Shown one piece after another: positions 15,360 through 22,629 of a stretch of 22,702 bases of DNA; position 1 is the first letter of the stretch, and each line of letters opens with the position of its first letter. Both the position numbers and the translations under genes were made by a program. Location: the NCBI GenBank assembly GCA_004554255.1, contig SFNC01000023.1:1-22702 (forward strand). The letters are read 5' to 3'. This stretch comes from Bacteroidales bacterium (lineage in GTDB: Bacteria; Bacteroidota; Bacteroidia; Bacteroidales; Muribaculaceae). The notes below the pieces were generated by a model. The model saw nothing but the letters and a program-made list of their open reading frames with translations. It was not told the origin of the DNA and searched no databases.

Positions 15360-15407
15360 AGATAAGGGCCAAAGCCCCCTACACCAATCAACCGCTTACT
15401 CACACTG

Positions 15408-16133
15408 ATGAAGAGATTATTATATTTTATTGTGGCAGTCTCGGCCATGCTTTCCGGTTCGCAAAGCATGGCTGCGCGAGACTTCAACGACAAGCTCCTC
15501 AACCGCCCATACGCCGACAACCGGCGGTGGCATCTGGGCTTCTCGGTGGGTGCTTTCGTACAAGATCTGTCGTTTGTCCACAACGGATTTGTCACCGAGG
15601 ACGGCGAAAGCTGGTATATGGACCAGCCCTCGTACTCGCCGGGATTCTGCGTGAATGGCCTGTTTGACCTGCGCCTCAACAATTACTTTAATGTGCGCGT
15701 ATCTCCGGGTATGTACTTCGGCAACCGCGACATCAAATTTGTTGACGTAAACAACCCGGAAAGCAAGGAGCGCCAGAATCTGAAAAGCGCATACGTGGTG
15801 GCACCTATAGACCTGAAGTACAGCGCCGTACGCCTGCGCAACATTCGCCCGTACGTAACCACCGGATTCATGGCCGCTTTCGACGTCAGCAAAAAACGCT
15901 CCGATTTCATCAAGCTCAAGAGCACAGACCTGTACTGGACCATCGGATTCGGATGCGACCTGTATCTGCCTTATTTCAAGCTTATTCCGGAGCTGAAATT
16001 CTGCCTGGGACTGACCGATGTCCTGCAGACCAAGCGCCCTGACCTTGTGGATGACCCCGGCAAGCTTAAATACACCCAGAGCCTGAAAAAAGCAACATCC
16101 AAAATGTTTGTCCTAACTTTCTATTTTGAATAA
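15408..16133 (+). CDS. porT: Type IX secretion system outer-membrane protein PorT
   Basis: PorT (SprT in gliding species) is an outer-membrane beta-barrel needed for type IX secretion. The product is 241 aa with a signal peptide at residues 1-22 (MKRLLYFIVAVSAMLSGSQSMA). After it comes RDFNDKLLNRPYADNRRWHLGFSVG, then alternating strands with aromatic ends: NYFNVRVSPGMYFGNRDI, YVVAPIDLKYSAVRLRNIRPY and a C-terminal KMFVLTFYFE ending in Phe-Glu, as in many outer-membrane barrels. This is the size and pattern of PorT, and it lies only 3 bases ahead of porP. In Porphyromonas gingivalis porT is at a separate locus from porPKLMN, so its position here at the head of the operon is noteworthy. A generic PorT-like barrel is the alternative. 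Confidence 0.85.
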   Translation: MKRLLYFIVAVSAMLSGSQSMAARDFNDKLLNRPYADNRRWHLGFSVGAFVQDLSFVHNGFVTEDGESWYMDQPSYSPGFCVNGLFDLRLNNYFNVRVSPGMYFGNRDIKFVDVNNPESKERQNLKSAYVVAPIDLKYSAVRLRNIRPYVTTGFMAAFDVSKKRSDFIKLKSTDLYWTIGFGCDLYLPYFKLIPELKFCLGLTDVLQTKRPDLVDDPGKLKYTQSLKKATSKMFVLTFYFE

Positions 16134-16136
16134 ACC

Positions 16137-17132
16137 ATGCGCCGTATATCACTGATTATCACAGCAATACTGGCGCTCGCCTCTACGCTTACAGCATCGG
16201 CACAGACCGACCCGCAGTTTAGCCAGTATTACGAAGTCCCTACATTCTACAATCCCGCGGCCGTGGGACGCACAGACTTCCTCAGCATCCACGGCGGCGC
16301 GCGCATGCAGTGGGTAGGCATAAAGCATGCCCCGAAAAGCTTCCTCATCAGCGCCGACATGCCCTTTAAATTCCTCAACAAACGCTTTGCCGTAGGCGTA
16401 GTAATGGGCCAGGAAAGCATCGGCCTGTACAACACCCTGACCCTTGACGCACAGATAGGTTACAAGTTCAAGAAATGGGGCGGAGAGTTTACCGCCGCGA
16501 TACAGCTGGGCATGTACGACCAGGCCTTCAAGGGCTCGGAAGTCTTCATCCCCGACGACGATGACTTCCACCAGGGCACCGACGACGGAATCCCCACCCA
16601 GGACGTGCACGGTACAGCCTTTGACCTTGGCGCCGGCGTATGGTACGAGCACAAGCACTGGTGGGCCGGTATATCCGCCACGCACATAACATCGCCCACG
16701 GTTACGCTCAATTCCGATGGCGGCGGCGGTGGCTCGTCCGGCTCGGACGCGCAGAACATATACTCCTTCAAGGCCGGACGTGTGATATATTTTATGGCCG
16801 GAGGCAATATTCCGATAAAAAATACGTTATTTGAAATGATACCCTCTGTGTTGGTCAAGAGTGACTTTAATTTCACAACGGCAGAAATCACGGCCCGTGC
16901 CCGCTACAAAAAATTCCTCAGCTTCGGCGTAGGATATCGCTGGAACGACGCAGTTTCAGCAACTCTCGCCGCTGAATTCAAGAACTTTTACGTGGGTTAC
17001 ACCTACGACTATCCGGTATCCTCAATCGCCAAGGCATCCAGCGGCAGCCACGAGATTATGGTGGGCTACCGCATGAAACTGAACCTCGGCGACAAAAACC
17101 GGAACCGCCACAAAAGCATTCGCCTGATGTAA
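16137..17132 (+). CDS. porP: Type IX secretion system membrane protein PorP/SprF
   Basis: PorP/SprF is an outer-membrane beta-barrel; family members connect cargo or the PorK/PorN ring to the outer membrane. The product is 331 aa with a signal peptide at residues 1-22, cleaved before Gln (TASA|QTDPQFSQYY). The opening QTDPQFSQYYEVPTFYNPAAVG is the family hallmark, followed by strand pairs such as FAVGVVMGQESIGLYNT and FLSFGVGYRWNDAVSATLAAEFKNFYVGYTYDY. A run of Gly/Ser (GGGGGSSGS) in a loop around residue 197-206 is a local oddity. It lies between porT (3-base gap) and porK (51-base gap) in the secretion operon. Confidence 0.95.
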   Translation: MRRISLIITAILALASTLTASAQTDPQFSQYYEVPTFYNPAAVGRTDFLSIHGGARMQWVGIKHAPKSFLISADMPFKFLNKRFAVGVVMGQESIGLYNTLTLDAQIGYKFKKWGGEFTAAIQLGMYDQAFKGSEVFIPDDDDFHQGTDDGIPTQDVHGTAFDLGAGVWYEHKHWWAGISATHITSPTVTLNSDGGGGGSSGSDAQNIYSFKAGRVIYFMAGGNIPIKNTLFEMIPSVLVKSDFNFTTAEITARARYKKFLSFGVGYRWNDAVSATLAAEFKNFYVGYTYDYPVSSIAKASSGSHEIMVGYRMKLNLGDKNRNRHKSIRLM

Positions 17133-17183
17133 CGCAGAACAAGACATCAAAACCCAATCAAGACAAATACCAATCACCAAGAT

Positions 17184-18632
17184 ATGAAACGCAACAACAT
17201 ATTGCTCAGTTTATTAGCCGCAGCACTCTCGGCAGCGGCTGTGTCATGCGCAACCGGGTCGGCCAGCTCGGCCGGCGGCGAAGTCACGGGCATCAGCGGC
17301 AGCTCGTGGGCCGAACCTACCCCTTACGGCATGGTGCTCGTTGACCGCGGATCCATGAAAGTTGGACCCGCCGAGGCCGATTCGCTCTGGAACCTCGAGG
17401 CTTCCGCACGCGGTATCAGCGTGGACGGTTTCTGGATGGACGAGACAGAAATCACCAACGGAAAATACAAACAGTTTGTTTTCTGGGTGCGCGACTCCAT
17501 TATCCGCGAACGTCTCGCCGACCCCGCCTACGGTGGCAACGAGGACTTCAAAATCACTGAAGACCGCGACGGAAACCCCATAAAGCCTCACCTTAACTGG
17601 AACAAGGCTATTCCCTGGCGCAATCCCAACGAGGACGAGGTGCGCGCCATCGAGTCTGTCTACCGCACAAACCCCATCACCGGTGTGCGCGAGCTGGACG
17701 GCACTCAGCTGAACTATGTATACGAAATCTACAACCACACCGAGGCAGCAAAGCGTAAAAACCGCCTTGACCCGCGCCGCAGAGTCTATAACACAGACCT
17801 GCCCGTGCCCACCAACACGCCCATAATCTCCAAAGACACGGCGTACTTCAACGACGAGGGCGAGATTGTGCGCGAAACTATCACCCGCGGCCTCACCGGC
17901 GACTATGACTTCCTCAACACTTATATAGTTAATGTATACCCGGACACCACGGCCTGGATCAACGACTTCGAGAACTCCTACAACGAGCCGTACGTGCGCA
18001 TGTACTTCAGCCACGGCGGATACAACGAATACCCCGTGGTGGGCGTAAGCTGGGAACAGGCCAGCGCTTTCGCCAACTGGCGCACAGACTACCTGCGCCG
18101 CGCCCTGGGCAAGGAAGGCGTCTATGTGGAGCCTTACCGTCTGCCCACCGAGGCCGAATGGGAATTTGCCGCCCGCGCCGGTGTCAACGAGAACAAATAC
18201 CCCTGGGAGGGAGACCTTACCATGAGCGACGACAAGGGCTGTTTCTATGCAAACTTCAAGCCTCAGGAAGGCAACTATGTCAAGGACGGACATGTGATAA
18301 CGTCGCGCGTCGGCACTTATGCGCCTAACGACTTCGGCCTCTACGACATGGCAGGTAACGTCAGCGAATGGACTTCCACAGCCTTCACCGAAAGCGTCAG
18401 CAAGCTGCAGAACGACCTGAACCCGCAGTACCGTTACGATGCCGCTAAGGAAGACCCCTACAAGATGAAGCGCAAGATTGTGCGCGGCGGCTCCTGGAAA
18501 GATGTCGCACACAACATCCGCTCGGACCTCCGCATGTGGGAATACCAGAACGAACAGCGCTCGTACATCGGATTCCGTTGCGTGCGCTCACAGATAGGTT
18601 TTGCCAAAGGAACCAAAAAAGCTAAGAAATAA
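17184..18632 (+). CDS. porK: Type IX secretion system ring lipoprotein PorK/GldK
   Basis: PorK is an outer-membrane lipoprotein that forms, with PorN, the periplasmic ring of the type IX system. The 482-aa product has a lipoprotein signal with C22 in AAAVSC as the likely acylated cysteine. From ~residue 50 on it has the formylglycine-generating-enzyme (SUMF1-type) fold: GMVLVDRGSMKVG, VDGFWMDETEITNGKYKQFV, PVVGVSWEQASAFANWR, YRLPTEAEWEFAARAG, YDMAGNVSEWT, VRGGSWKD and GFRCVRS. True formylglycine enzymes carry two catalytic cysteines in the segment between RGGS and GFRC; here that segment (AHNIRSDLRMWEYQNEQRS) has none, so the fold is probably structural. It is followed by porL after 75 bases. 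Confidence 0.95.
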   Translation: MKRNNILLSLLAAALSAAAVSCATGSASSAGGEVTGISGSSWAEPTPYGMVLVDRGSMKVGPAEADSLWNLEASARGISVDGFWMDETEITNGKYKQFVFWVRDSIIRERLADPAYGGNEDFKITEDRDGNPIKPHLNWNKAIPWRNPNEDEVRAIESVYRTNPITGVRELDGTQLNYVYEIYNHTEAAKRKNRLDPRRRVYNTDLPVPTNTPIISKDTAYFNDEGEIVRETITRGLTGDYDFLNTYIVNVYPDTTAWINDFENSYNEPYVRMYFSHGGYNEYPVVGVSWEQASAFANWRTDYLRRALGKEGVYVEPYRLPTEAEWEFAARAGVNENKYPWEGDLTMSDDKGCFYANFKPQEGNYVKDGHVITSRVGTYAPNDFGLYDMAGNVSEWTSTAFTESVSKLQNDLNPQYRYDAAKEDPYKMKRKIVRGGSWKDVAHNIRSDLRMWEYQNEQRSYIGFRCVRSQIGFAKGTKKAKK

Positions 18633-18707
18633 CAAAACTCTCAATCCCTTCAATAATAAACGATTAGCCAACAGCAACCGCGAACGTCTAATCCCAAACT
18701 TCCAACC

Positions 18708-19646
18708 ATGAGCAAGAAGAAAAATAAGAAAGGCGGAGGCATATTTTCAGCCAAAGGCCAGCGCTTTTTTAACTTTGCATATTCCATCGGTGCCGCAATC
18801 GTAATCTGGGGTGCCCTCTTTAAAATCCTTCACCTGCCCGGCGGTAACACGCTGCTGTCCATAGGCATGGGCACCGAGGTGCTGATGTTCGTACTCACAG
18901 CCTTCGACCGTCCCCCGCGCGAATACAAGTGGGAAAAGGCGTTCCCTGCCCTTGACAATGCCGACCCCGATGAAATCGCCGAGGAGGAACAGAGCGAAGC
19001 CATTGCCGAAGCCGACAACGGCGCCGCTGCCGAGGGCGCGGCTGCCGGAGGCGTAAACATCACCGGCGCGGCTGCCGGAGGCGGAACGATTATCCTGGGC
19101 GGAAACGCTGCCCATCAGCCCTCCGGCAATGTTGTCATTGAGGGTACGCTTTCTTCCGCAACTCCCGCCGACGCCACAGTGGATTACACCGCCCAGATGG
19201 CCTCGCTGGCCGACGAAATGCGCAGACTGCACGAAAGCACCGCCGCTCTTAACTCTGTAAGCGAGACGCTGTTACAGTCTTACCGCGCCATCACAGACAA
19301 CTCGGAGGACATCACACGCACTTCGTCAGGATATGTGGAACAACTCTCGGACCTGAACCGCAACATCCAGGGGCTCAACACTATATACGAGATTCAGCTT
19401 AAAAGCATATCTTCCCAGCTGGACAGTATAGACCGCGTGAACCGTGGCATAAAGGACATCCGCGACATGTACGAGAAGAGCGCCGAGCAGAGCCAGCGCT
19501 ACTGCGAGGAAACCGAGAAGATGGCGCGCTACATGCAGCAGCTTAACAAGGTCTACGAGAAGATGATACACGCTATGACCGTCAATCCCATGATGGCCGC
19601 CGGTATGCAGAATGTGCACGACGACAGCGAAATCAACCGGGACTGA
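18708..19646 (+). CDS. porL: Type IX secretion system motor protein PorL/GldL
   Basis: PorL/GldL forms the pentameric inner-membrane stator around PorM and converts proton flow into movement that drives secretion. The 312-aa protein has two membrane helices: residues ~20-41 (FFNFAYSIGAAIVIWGALFKIL) and ~48-68 (TLLSIGMGTEVLMFVLTAF). K39, H42 and E57 fit the polar residues shown to matter in GldL, so the motor should work. After PPREYKWEKAFP comes a cytoplasmic part with an acidic stretch (EIAEEEQSEAIAEAD), an Ala/Gly-rich insert at ~110-130 containing a duplicated GAAAGG unit, and a long coiled coil at ~160-300. This is longer than the ~215 aa of F. johnsoniae GldL and close to PorL of Bacteroidales. 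porM follows after 36 bases. Confidence 0.95.
   Translation: MSKKKNKKGGGIFSAKGQRFFNFAYSIGAAIVIWGALFKILHLPGGNTLLSIGMGTEVLMFVLTAFDRPPREYKWEKAFPALDNADPDEIAEEEQSEAIAEADNGAAAEGAAAGGVNITGAAAGGGTIILGGNAAHQPSGNVVIEGTLSSATPADATVDYTAQMASLADEMRRLHESTAALNSVSETLLQSYRAITDNSEDITRTSSGYVEQLSDLNRNIQGLNTIYEIQLKSISSQLDSIDRVNRGIKDIRDMYEKSAEQSQRYCEETEKMARYMQQLNKVYEKMIHAMTVNPMMAAGMQNVHDDSEINRD
19035..19083 (+). repeat. Tandem repeat inside porL (19-base identical units, period 30)
   Basis: The 19 bases GGCGCGGCTGCCGGAGGCG occur at 19035-19053 and again at 19065-19083. The period of 30 bases equals ten codons and gives GAAAGGVNIT followed by GAAAGGGTII in the protein. It appears to be a recent in-frame duplication in the flexible Ala/Gly-rich linker between the acidic stretch and the coiled coil of PorL. 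Confidence 0.85.
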
Positions 19647-19682
19647 CTGTTACACCCTTAAAAATAATCACGCAATAATATA

Positions 19683-21248
19683 ATGAGCGAAAACGTAAAT
19701 AGACTGTCTCCGCGTCAGAAGATGATAAACCTTATGTATATCGTCCTGACGGCCATGCTTGCCCTCAACGTCTCCTCCGACGTCCTGGATGGCTTCACGC
19801 AGGTGCACGACGGTCTGACACGATCGAACGACAATGTCAGCAAGCGAAACGCCGCTATTTTCGCGCAACTCGAGGCATTTGCCGCGCAGAACCCCGAAAA
19901 GGGTGCCCTTTGGCTCGACCGCGCCGGTCAGGTGCGACGCGAAACGGCTAAAATGTACCAGCTTGTAGACTCCTTTAAACTGGCTATCGTACGACAGGCC
20001 GACGGCCCCGACGGAAATCCCGACGATATAATCAGCCGAGACGACCTGGAGGCCGCATCGGTGATTATGCTCGCACCCGGAAACCGCCAGGGCGAACGCC
20101 TGAGACTCGGAATAGACAAATACCGTGGCTTTATCACCGGATTTGTCCCCGACTCAGCCAAACGCCGCAGCATTGAAAGCGCGCTGTCTACAGCTCCCAT
20201 CAAGCTCCCCGGACAGTTGGCGGCTAAAAACTGGGAGGATGCCAAATTCGACCAGCAGCCCGTGGTTGCGGCAGTAACCCTGCTCTCAAAACTGCAGAAC
20301 GACATCCTGTACGCCGAGGGTGAAGCGCTGACTCACCTCCTGCAGCAGGTGGACGCCGGAGACGTTCGTGTAAACGAGCTGAACGCCTTCGTGATTCCGC
20401 AGTCCAGACTGGTGATGCGCGGCGGCGAGTATCAGGCTCGCATTGTACTGGCGGCAATAGACACCACACAGCGTCCCGAAATCTTTGTCAACGGCACACG
20501 TTTGTCCAATGACAAGGGCATTTATCGCGCCGGCACCGGCTCCACAGGTACCTTTAACTACAAGGGATTCATTGAACTGCCGCATGCCGACGGCACTGTT
20601 ACAAAATACGACTTCAGCTCGGAATACACCGTCATGGAGCCTATGGCAACCGTCTCGGCGACCATGATGAATGTCCTCTATGCCGGCATTGACAACCCCG
20701 TGAGCATCGGTGTTCCCGGCGTTCCCATGAGCGGAATATCGGCCTCGATGACAAACGGTACCCTCACCCGCAACGGCGACCACTGGGTGGCACGTCCCGC
20801 TGCCATTGGCAAGGAGGCGGTGATTTCTGTGACCGCCGACATTGACGGACGCCCCACGCAGGTCGCTACCACCTCTTTCCGCGTACGCAAACTGCCCGAC
20901 CCGACGGCATACATCCCCTTCGGCGACAGCAAAGGCAACACCGACCACTACAAGGGCGGTAAGCCCTTCAGCAAAGCCCTCCTGATGGCCGCGCCCGGAC
21001 TGGACGCCGCTATTGACGATGGTCTGCTGGACACCAAATTCCGCGTCGTCAGCTTCGAGACAATCATCTTCGACTCTATGGGCAACGCTATGCCATACGT
21101 CAGCGACGGGAACAAGTTCTCCGCTCAGCAGAGACAGGCATTCCAGCGCCTTACTCGCGGAAAAAGATTCTTCATCTCTCGCATTAAGGCTGTCGGCCCC
21201 GACGGAACCACACGCGACCTGTCTCCCATGGAGGTTATTATCGGATAA
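19683..21248 (+). CDS. porM: Type IX secretion system motor protein PorM/GldM
   Basis: PorM/GldM is a dimer with one inner-membrane helix inside the PorL pentamer and a long periplasmic shaft reaching the PorK-PorN ring. The 521-aa product begins MSENVNRLSPRQKMINLMYIV; R11 corresponds to the arginine (R9 in GldM of F. johnsoniae) that pairs with the PorL glutamate. The helix spans residues ~15-33 (INLMYIVLTAMLALNVSS). A helical D1 domain rich in Asp, Arg and Gln follows to ~residue 215, then beta-rich D2-D4 domains (SRLVMRGGEYQARIVLAAIDTTQRPEIFVNG, GNTDHYKGGKPFSKALLMA, and a C-terminal SRIKAVGPDGTTRDLSPMEVIIG). Length and order match the family. porN starts 15 bases after its stop. Confidence 0.97.
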   Translation: MSENVNRLSPRQKMINLMYIVLTAMLALNVSSDVLDGFTQVHDGLTRSNDNVSKRNAAIFAQLEAFAAQNPEKGALWLDRAGQVRRETAKMYQLVDSFKLAIVRQADGPDGNPDDIISRDDLEAASVIMLAPGNRQGERLRLGIDKYRGFITGFVPDSAKRRSIESALSTAPIKLPGQLAAKNWEDAKFDQQPVVAAVTLLSKLQNDILYAEGEALTHLLQQVDAGDVRVNELNAFVIPQSRLVMRGGEYQARIVLAAIDTTQRPEIFVNGTRLSNDKGIYRAGTGSTGTFNYKGFIELPHADGTVTKYDFSSEYTVMEPMATVSATMMNVLYAGIDNPVSIGVPGVPMSGISASMTNGTLTRNGDHWVARPAAIGKEAVISVTADIDGRPTQVATTSFRVRKLPDPTAYIPFGDSKGNTDHYKGGKPFSKALLMAAPGLDAAIDDGLLDTKFRVVSFETIIFDSMGNAMPYVSDGNKFSAQQRQAFQRLTRGKRFFISRIKAVGPDGTTRDLSPMEVIIG

Positions 21249-21263
21249 AAACATCATAAGATT

Positions 21264-22415
21264 ATGATTATGAACAACATAATAAAACGAGTGGCACTCG
21301 TGGCCGCAACGATTACAATAGCTGGAGCCGCTCTGGCCCAGCAGCAGAGCACTTCTACGCTTACGCGTGGCGGCGCACGACGCGACCGCGACAAACAGGA
21401 GAAAAATGTCCCCAAGGTTTCGGACCGTCTGCAGGCCCACTACGATGACGCCGGCAAATCAATCACCGATGCCGACAGGCAGTGGATGCGCGTGATTTAC
21501 CGCGAAATTGACCTCGACAAGGACAAAAATGCCGCGCTGTATTTCCCCGAAGACAAGATTGACGACCAGGAAAACCTCTTCCGCATCATCATGCGACTCG
21601 TCGCCAACAACCAGATTCCCGTGTACGAGTATCTGGACGGACGCGAGATTTTCACCGACCAGTATCGCGTGAAGGTTCGCGACCTGCTGGACAGATTCCA
21701 CATCATCTACTCCGACGCAAAGGGCAGCACAGAGCGCAACCCCAGATTCAACATCGAGGAAAGCGACGTGCCCACCACCGAGGTCCTCAGCTACTTCGTC
21801 ATTGAACGCTGGGAGTTCGACACCCGTCACAACCGCATGAAAACCGTTGTCGAGGCCATCTGCCCCGTACTGCACCGTAGCGGAGACTTCGGCGGAGAGG
21901 CTGTAAAATACCCCATGTTCTGGGTCAAATACTCCGACATTCGCCCCTGGCTCGCCCAGCAGACAATATTCACAAACGACGACAACAACCTCCCCACCTG
22001 CACTTACGACGATTTTTTCACCCTCACAAAATATCAGGGCGACATTTACAAGACGCGTAACCTCCGCAACAAATCCATGATGCAGATGTATCCCGACCCC
22101 GATGACCTGAAACGGGCTCAGGACAGCATTCAGACGCGCCTGGACAAGTTCGAGGACAAGCTGTGGGTTCCCGACCGCGAGGATGTTATCGCCGCTCGCG
22201 AAAAGCGTGAAGGCAAAGAAGTTGCGGCCAAAACCGACGACGAAAACGCATCAGAAGCCGTCTCTGCCGAGAACGACGACGAGAAAACAGCCAAACGCCC
22301 CACCAAGCGTTCCACCAAACGCTCGGCTAAAAAGAAAGAGCCCAAGAGCGTAAAATCTGCCAAGCCAAAAAAATCATCATCGTCTGCCGTACGCTCCGTA
22401 CGCCGACGCAAATAA
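21264..22415 (+). CDS. porN: Type IX secretion system ring protein PorN/GldN with an unusual basic tail
   Basis: PorN/GldN is a periplasmic protein that binds PorK and the PorM tip to form the ring of the type IX system. The 383-aa product has a signal peptide cut near ALA-Q27. Two in-frame ATGs, at 21264 and 21270, are both possible starts. The conserved body runs from ~45 to ~310: ITDADRQWMRVIYREIDLDKDKNAALYFPE, YEYLDGREIFTD, FVIERWEFDTRHNRMKTVVEAICPVLHR, DIRPWLAQQ and FFTLTKYQGDIYKTRNLRNKSM. From ~312 to the end there is a low-complexity tail, first Glu/Asp/Ala-rich and then strongly basic; the last 40 residues contain 19 Lys or Arg. This tail goes beyond the typical end of the family as I know it. 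A terminator follows the gene. Confidence 0.94.
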   Translation: MIMNNIIKRVALVAATITIAGAALAQQQSTSTLTRGGARRDRDKQEKNVPKVSDRLQAHYDDAGKSITDADRQWMRVIYREIDLDKDKNAALYFPEDKIDDQENLFRIIMRLVANNQIPVYEYLDGREIFTDQYRVKVRDLLDRFHIIYSDAKGSTERNPRFNIEESDVPTTEVLSYFVIERWEFDTRHNRMKTVVEAICPVLHRSGDFGGEAVKYPMFWVKYSDIRPWLAQQTIFTNDDNNLPTCTYDDFFTLTKYQGDIYKTRNLRNKSMMQMYPDPDDLKRAQDSIQTRLDKFEDKLWVPDREDVIAAREKREGKEVAAKTDDENASEAVSAENDDEKTAKRPTKRSTKRSAKKKEPKSVKSAKPKKSSSSAVRSVRRRK

Positions 22416-22444
22416 TCTCCCATCCATCCTCATCACATTTCAGC

Positions 22445-22476
22445 AAAGCGGTTGCCGCGCGCGGCAACCGCTTTTT
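22445..22476. terminator. Terminator of the porT-porN operon
   Basis: Bases 22445-22459 and 22460-22474 form a perfect palindrome with 15-base arms (AAAGCGGTTGCCGCG and its complement), ending in a TTTTT run at 22472-22476. It begins 30 bases after the porN stop and is a typical factor-independent terminator. Confidence 0.88.
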
Positions 22477-22490
22477 CCTGTCCCAATAAT

Positions 22491-22553
22491 TCTTATACGT
22501 CGTATAAGACCCCGTTCCCCAATATTTGTTAACGCAGGGGTCTAAATCTTATA
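22491..22553. repeat. Overlapping inverted repeats between porN and the tRNA gene
   Basis: TCTTATACG (22491-22499) and CGTATAAGA (22501-22509) form a 9-base dyad with a one-base centre. The right arm can instead pair with a second TCTTATA at 22547-22553, aided by GACCCC at 22508-22513 against GGGGTC at 22537-22542. The two pairings exclude each other. The function is unknown; candidates are an operator or a short untranslated RNA. Confidence 0.5.
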
Positions 22554-22584
22554 ATCTCCTCCCCCGCCCGCCACAAAATTCTTT

Positions 22585-22616
22585 CTTGCATATTTCAAGA
22601 AAAGTAATTACCTTTG
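22585..22616 (+). promoter_or_regulatory. Promoter of the tRNA-Gly gene
   Basis: CTTG at 22585-22588 (-33) and TACCTTTG at 22609-22616 (-7) are separated by 20 bases, matching the Bacteroidota promoter pattern. Transcription would start near 22623, a few bases before the tRNA. Confidence 0.82.
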
Positions 22617-22629
22617 CAAATGCATTCAT

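Noticed and set aside
17244..18512. 422-aa open frame on the minus strand opposite porK
   Set aside because: It is the antisense of a well-supported gene; its composition (rich in Val, Ala, Gly, His) is the usual product of reading C-ending codons backwards, and no domain is recognisable.
20286..21440. 384-aa minus-strand open frame across porM and the start of porN
   Set aside because: It spans two real genes on the other strand and shows no motif or start context; an artefact of high GC at third positions.
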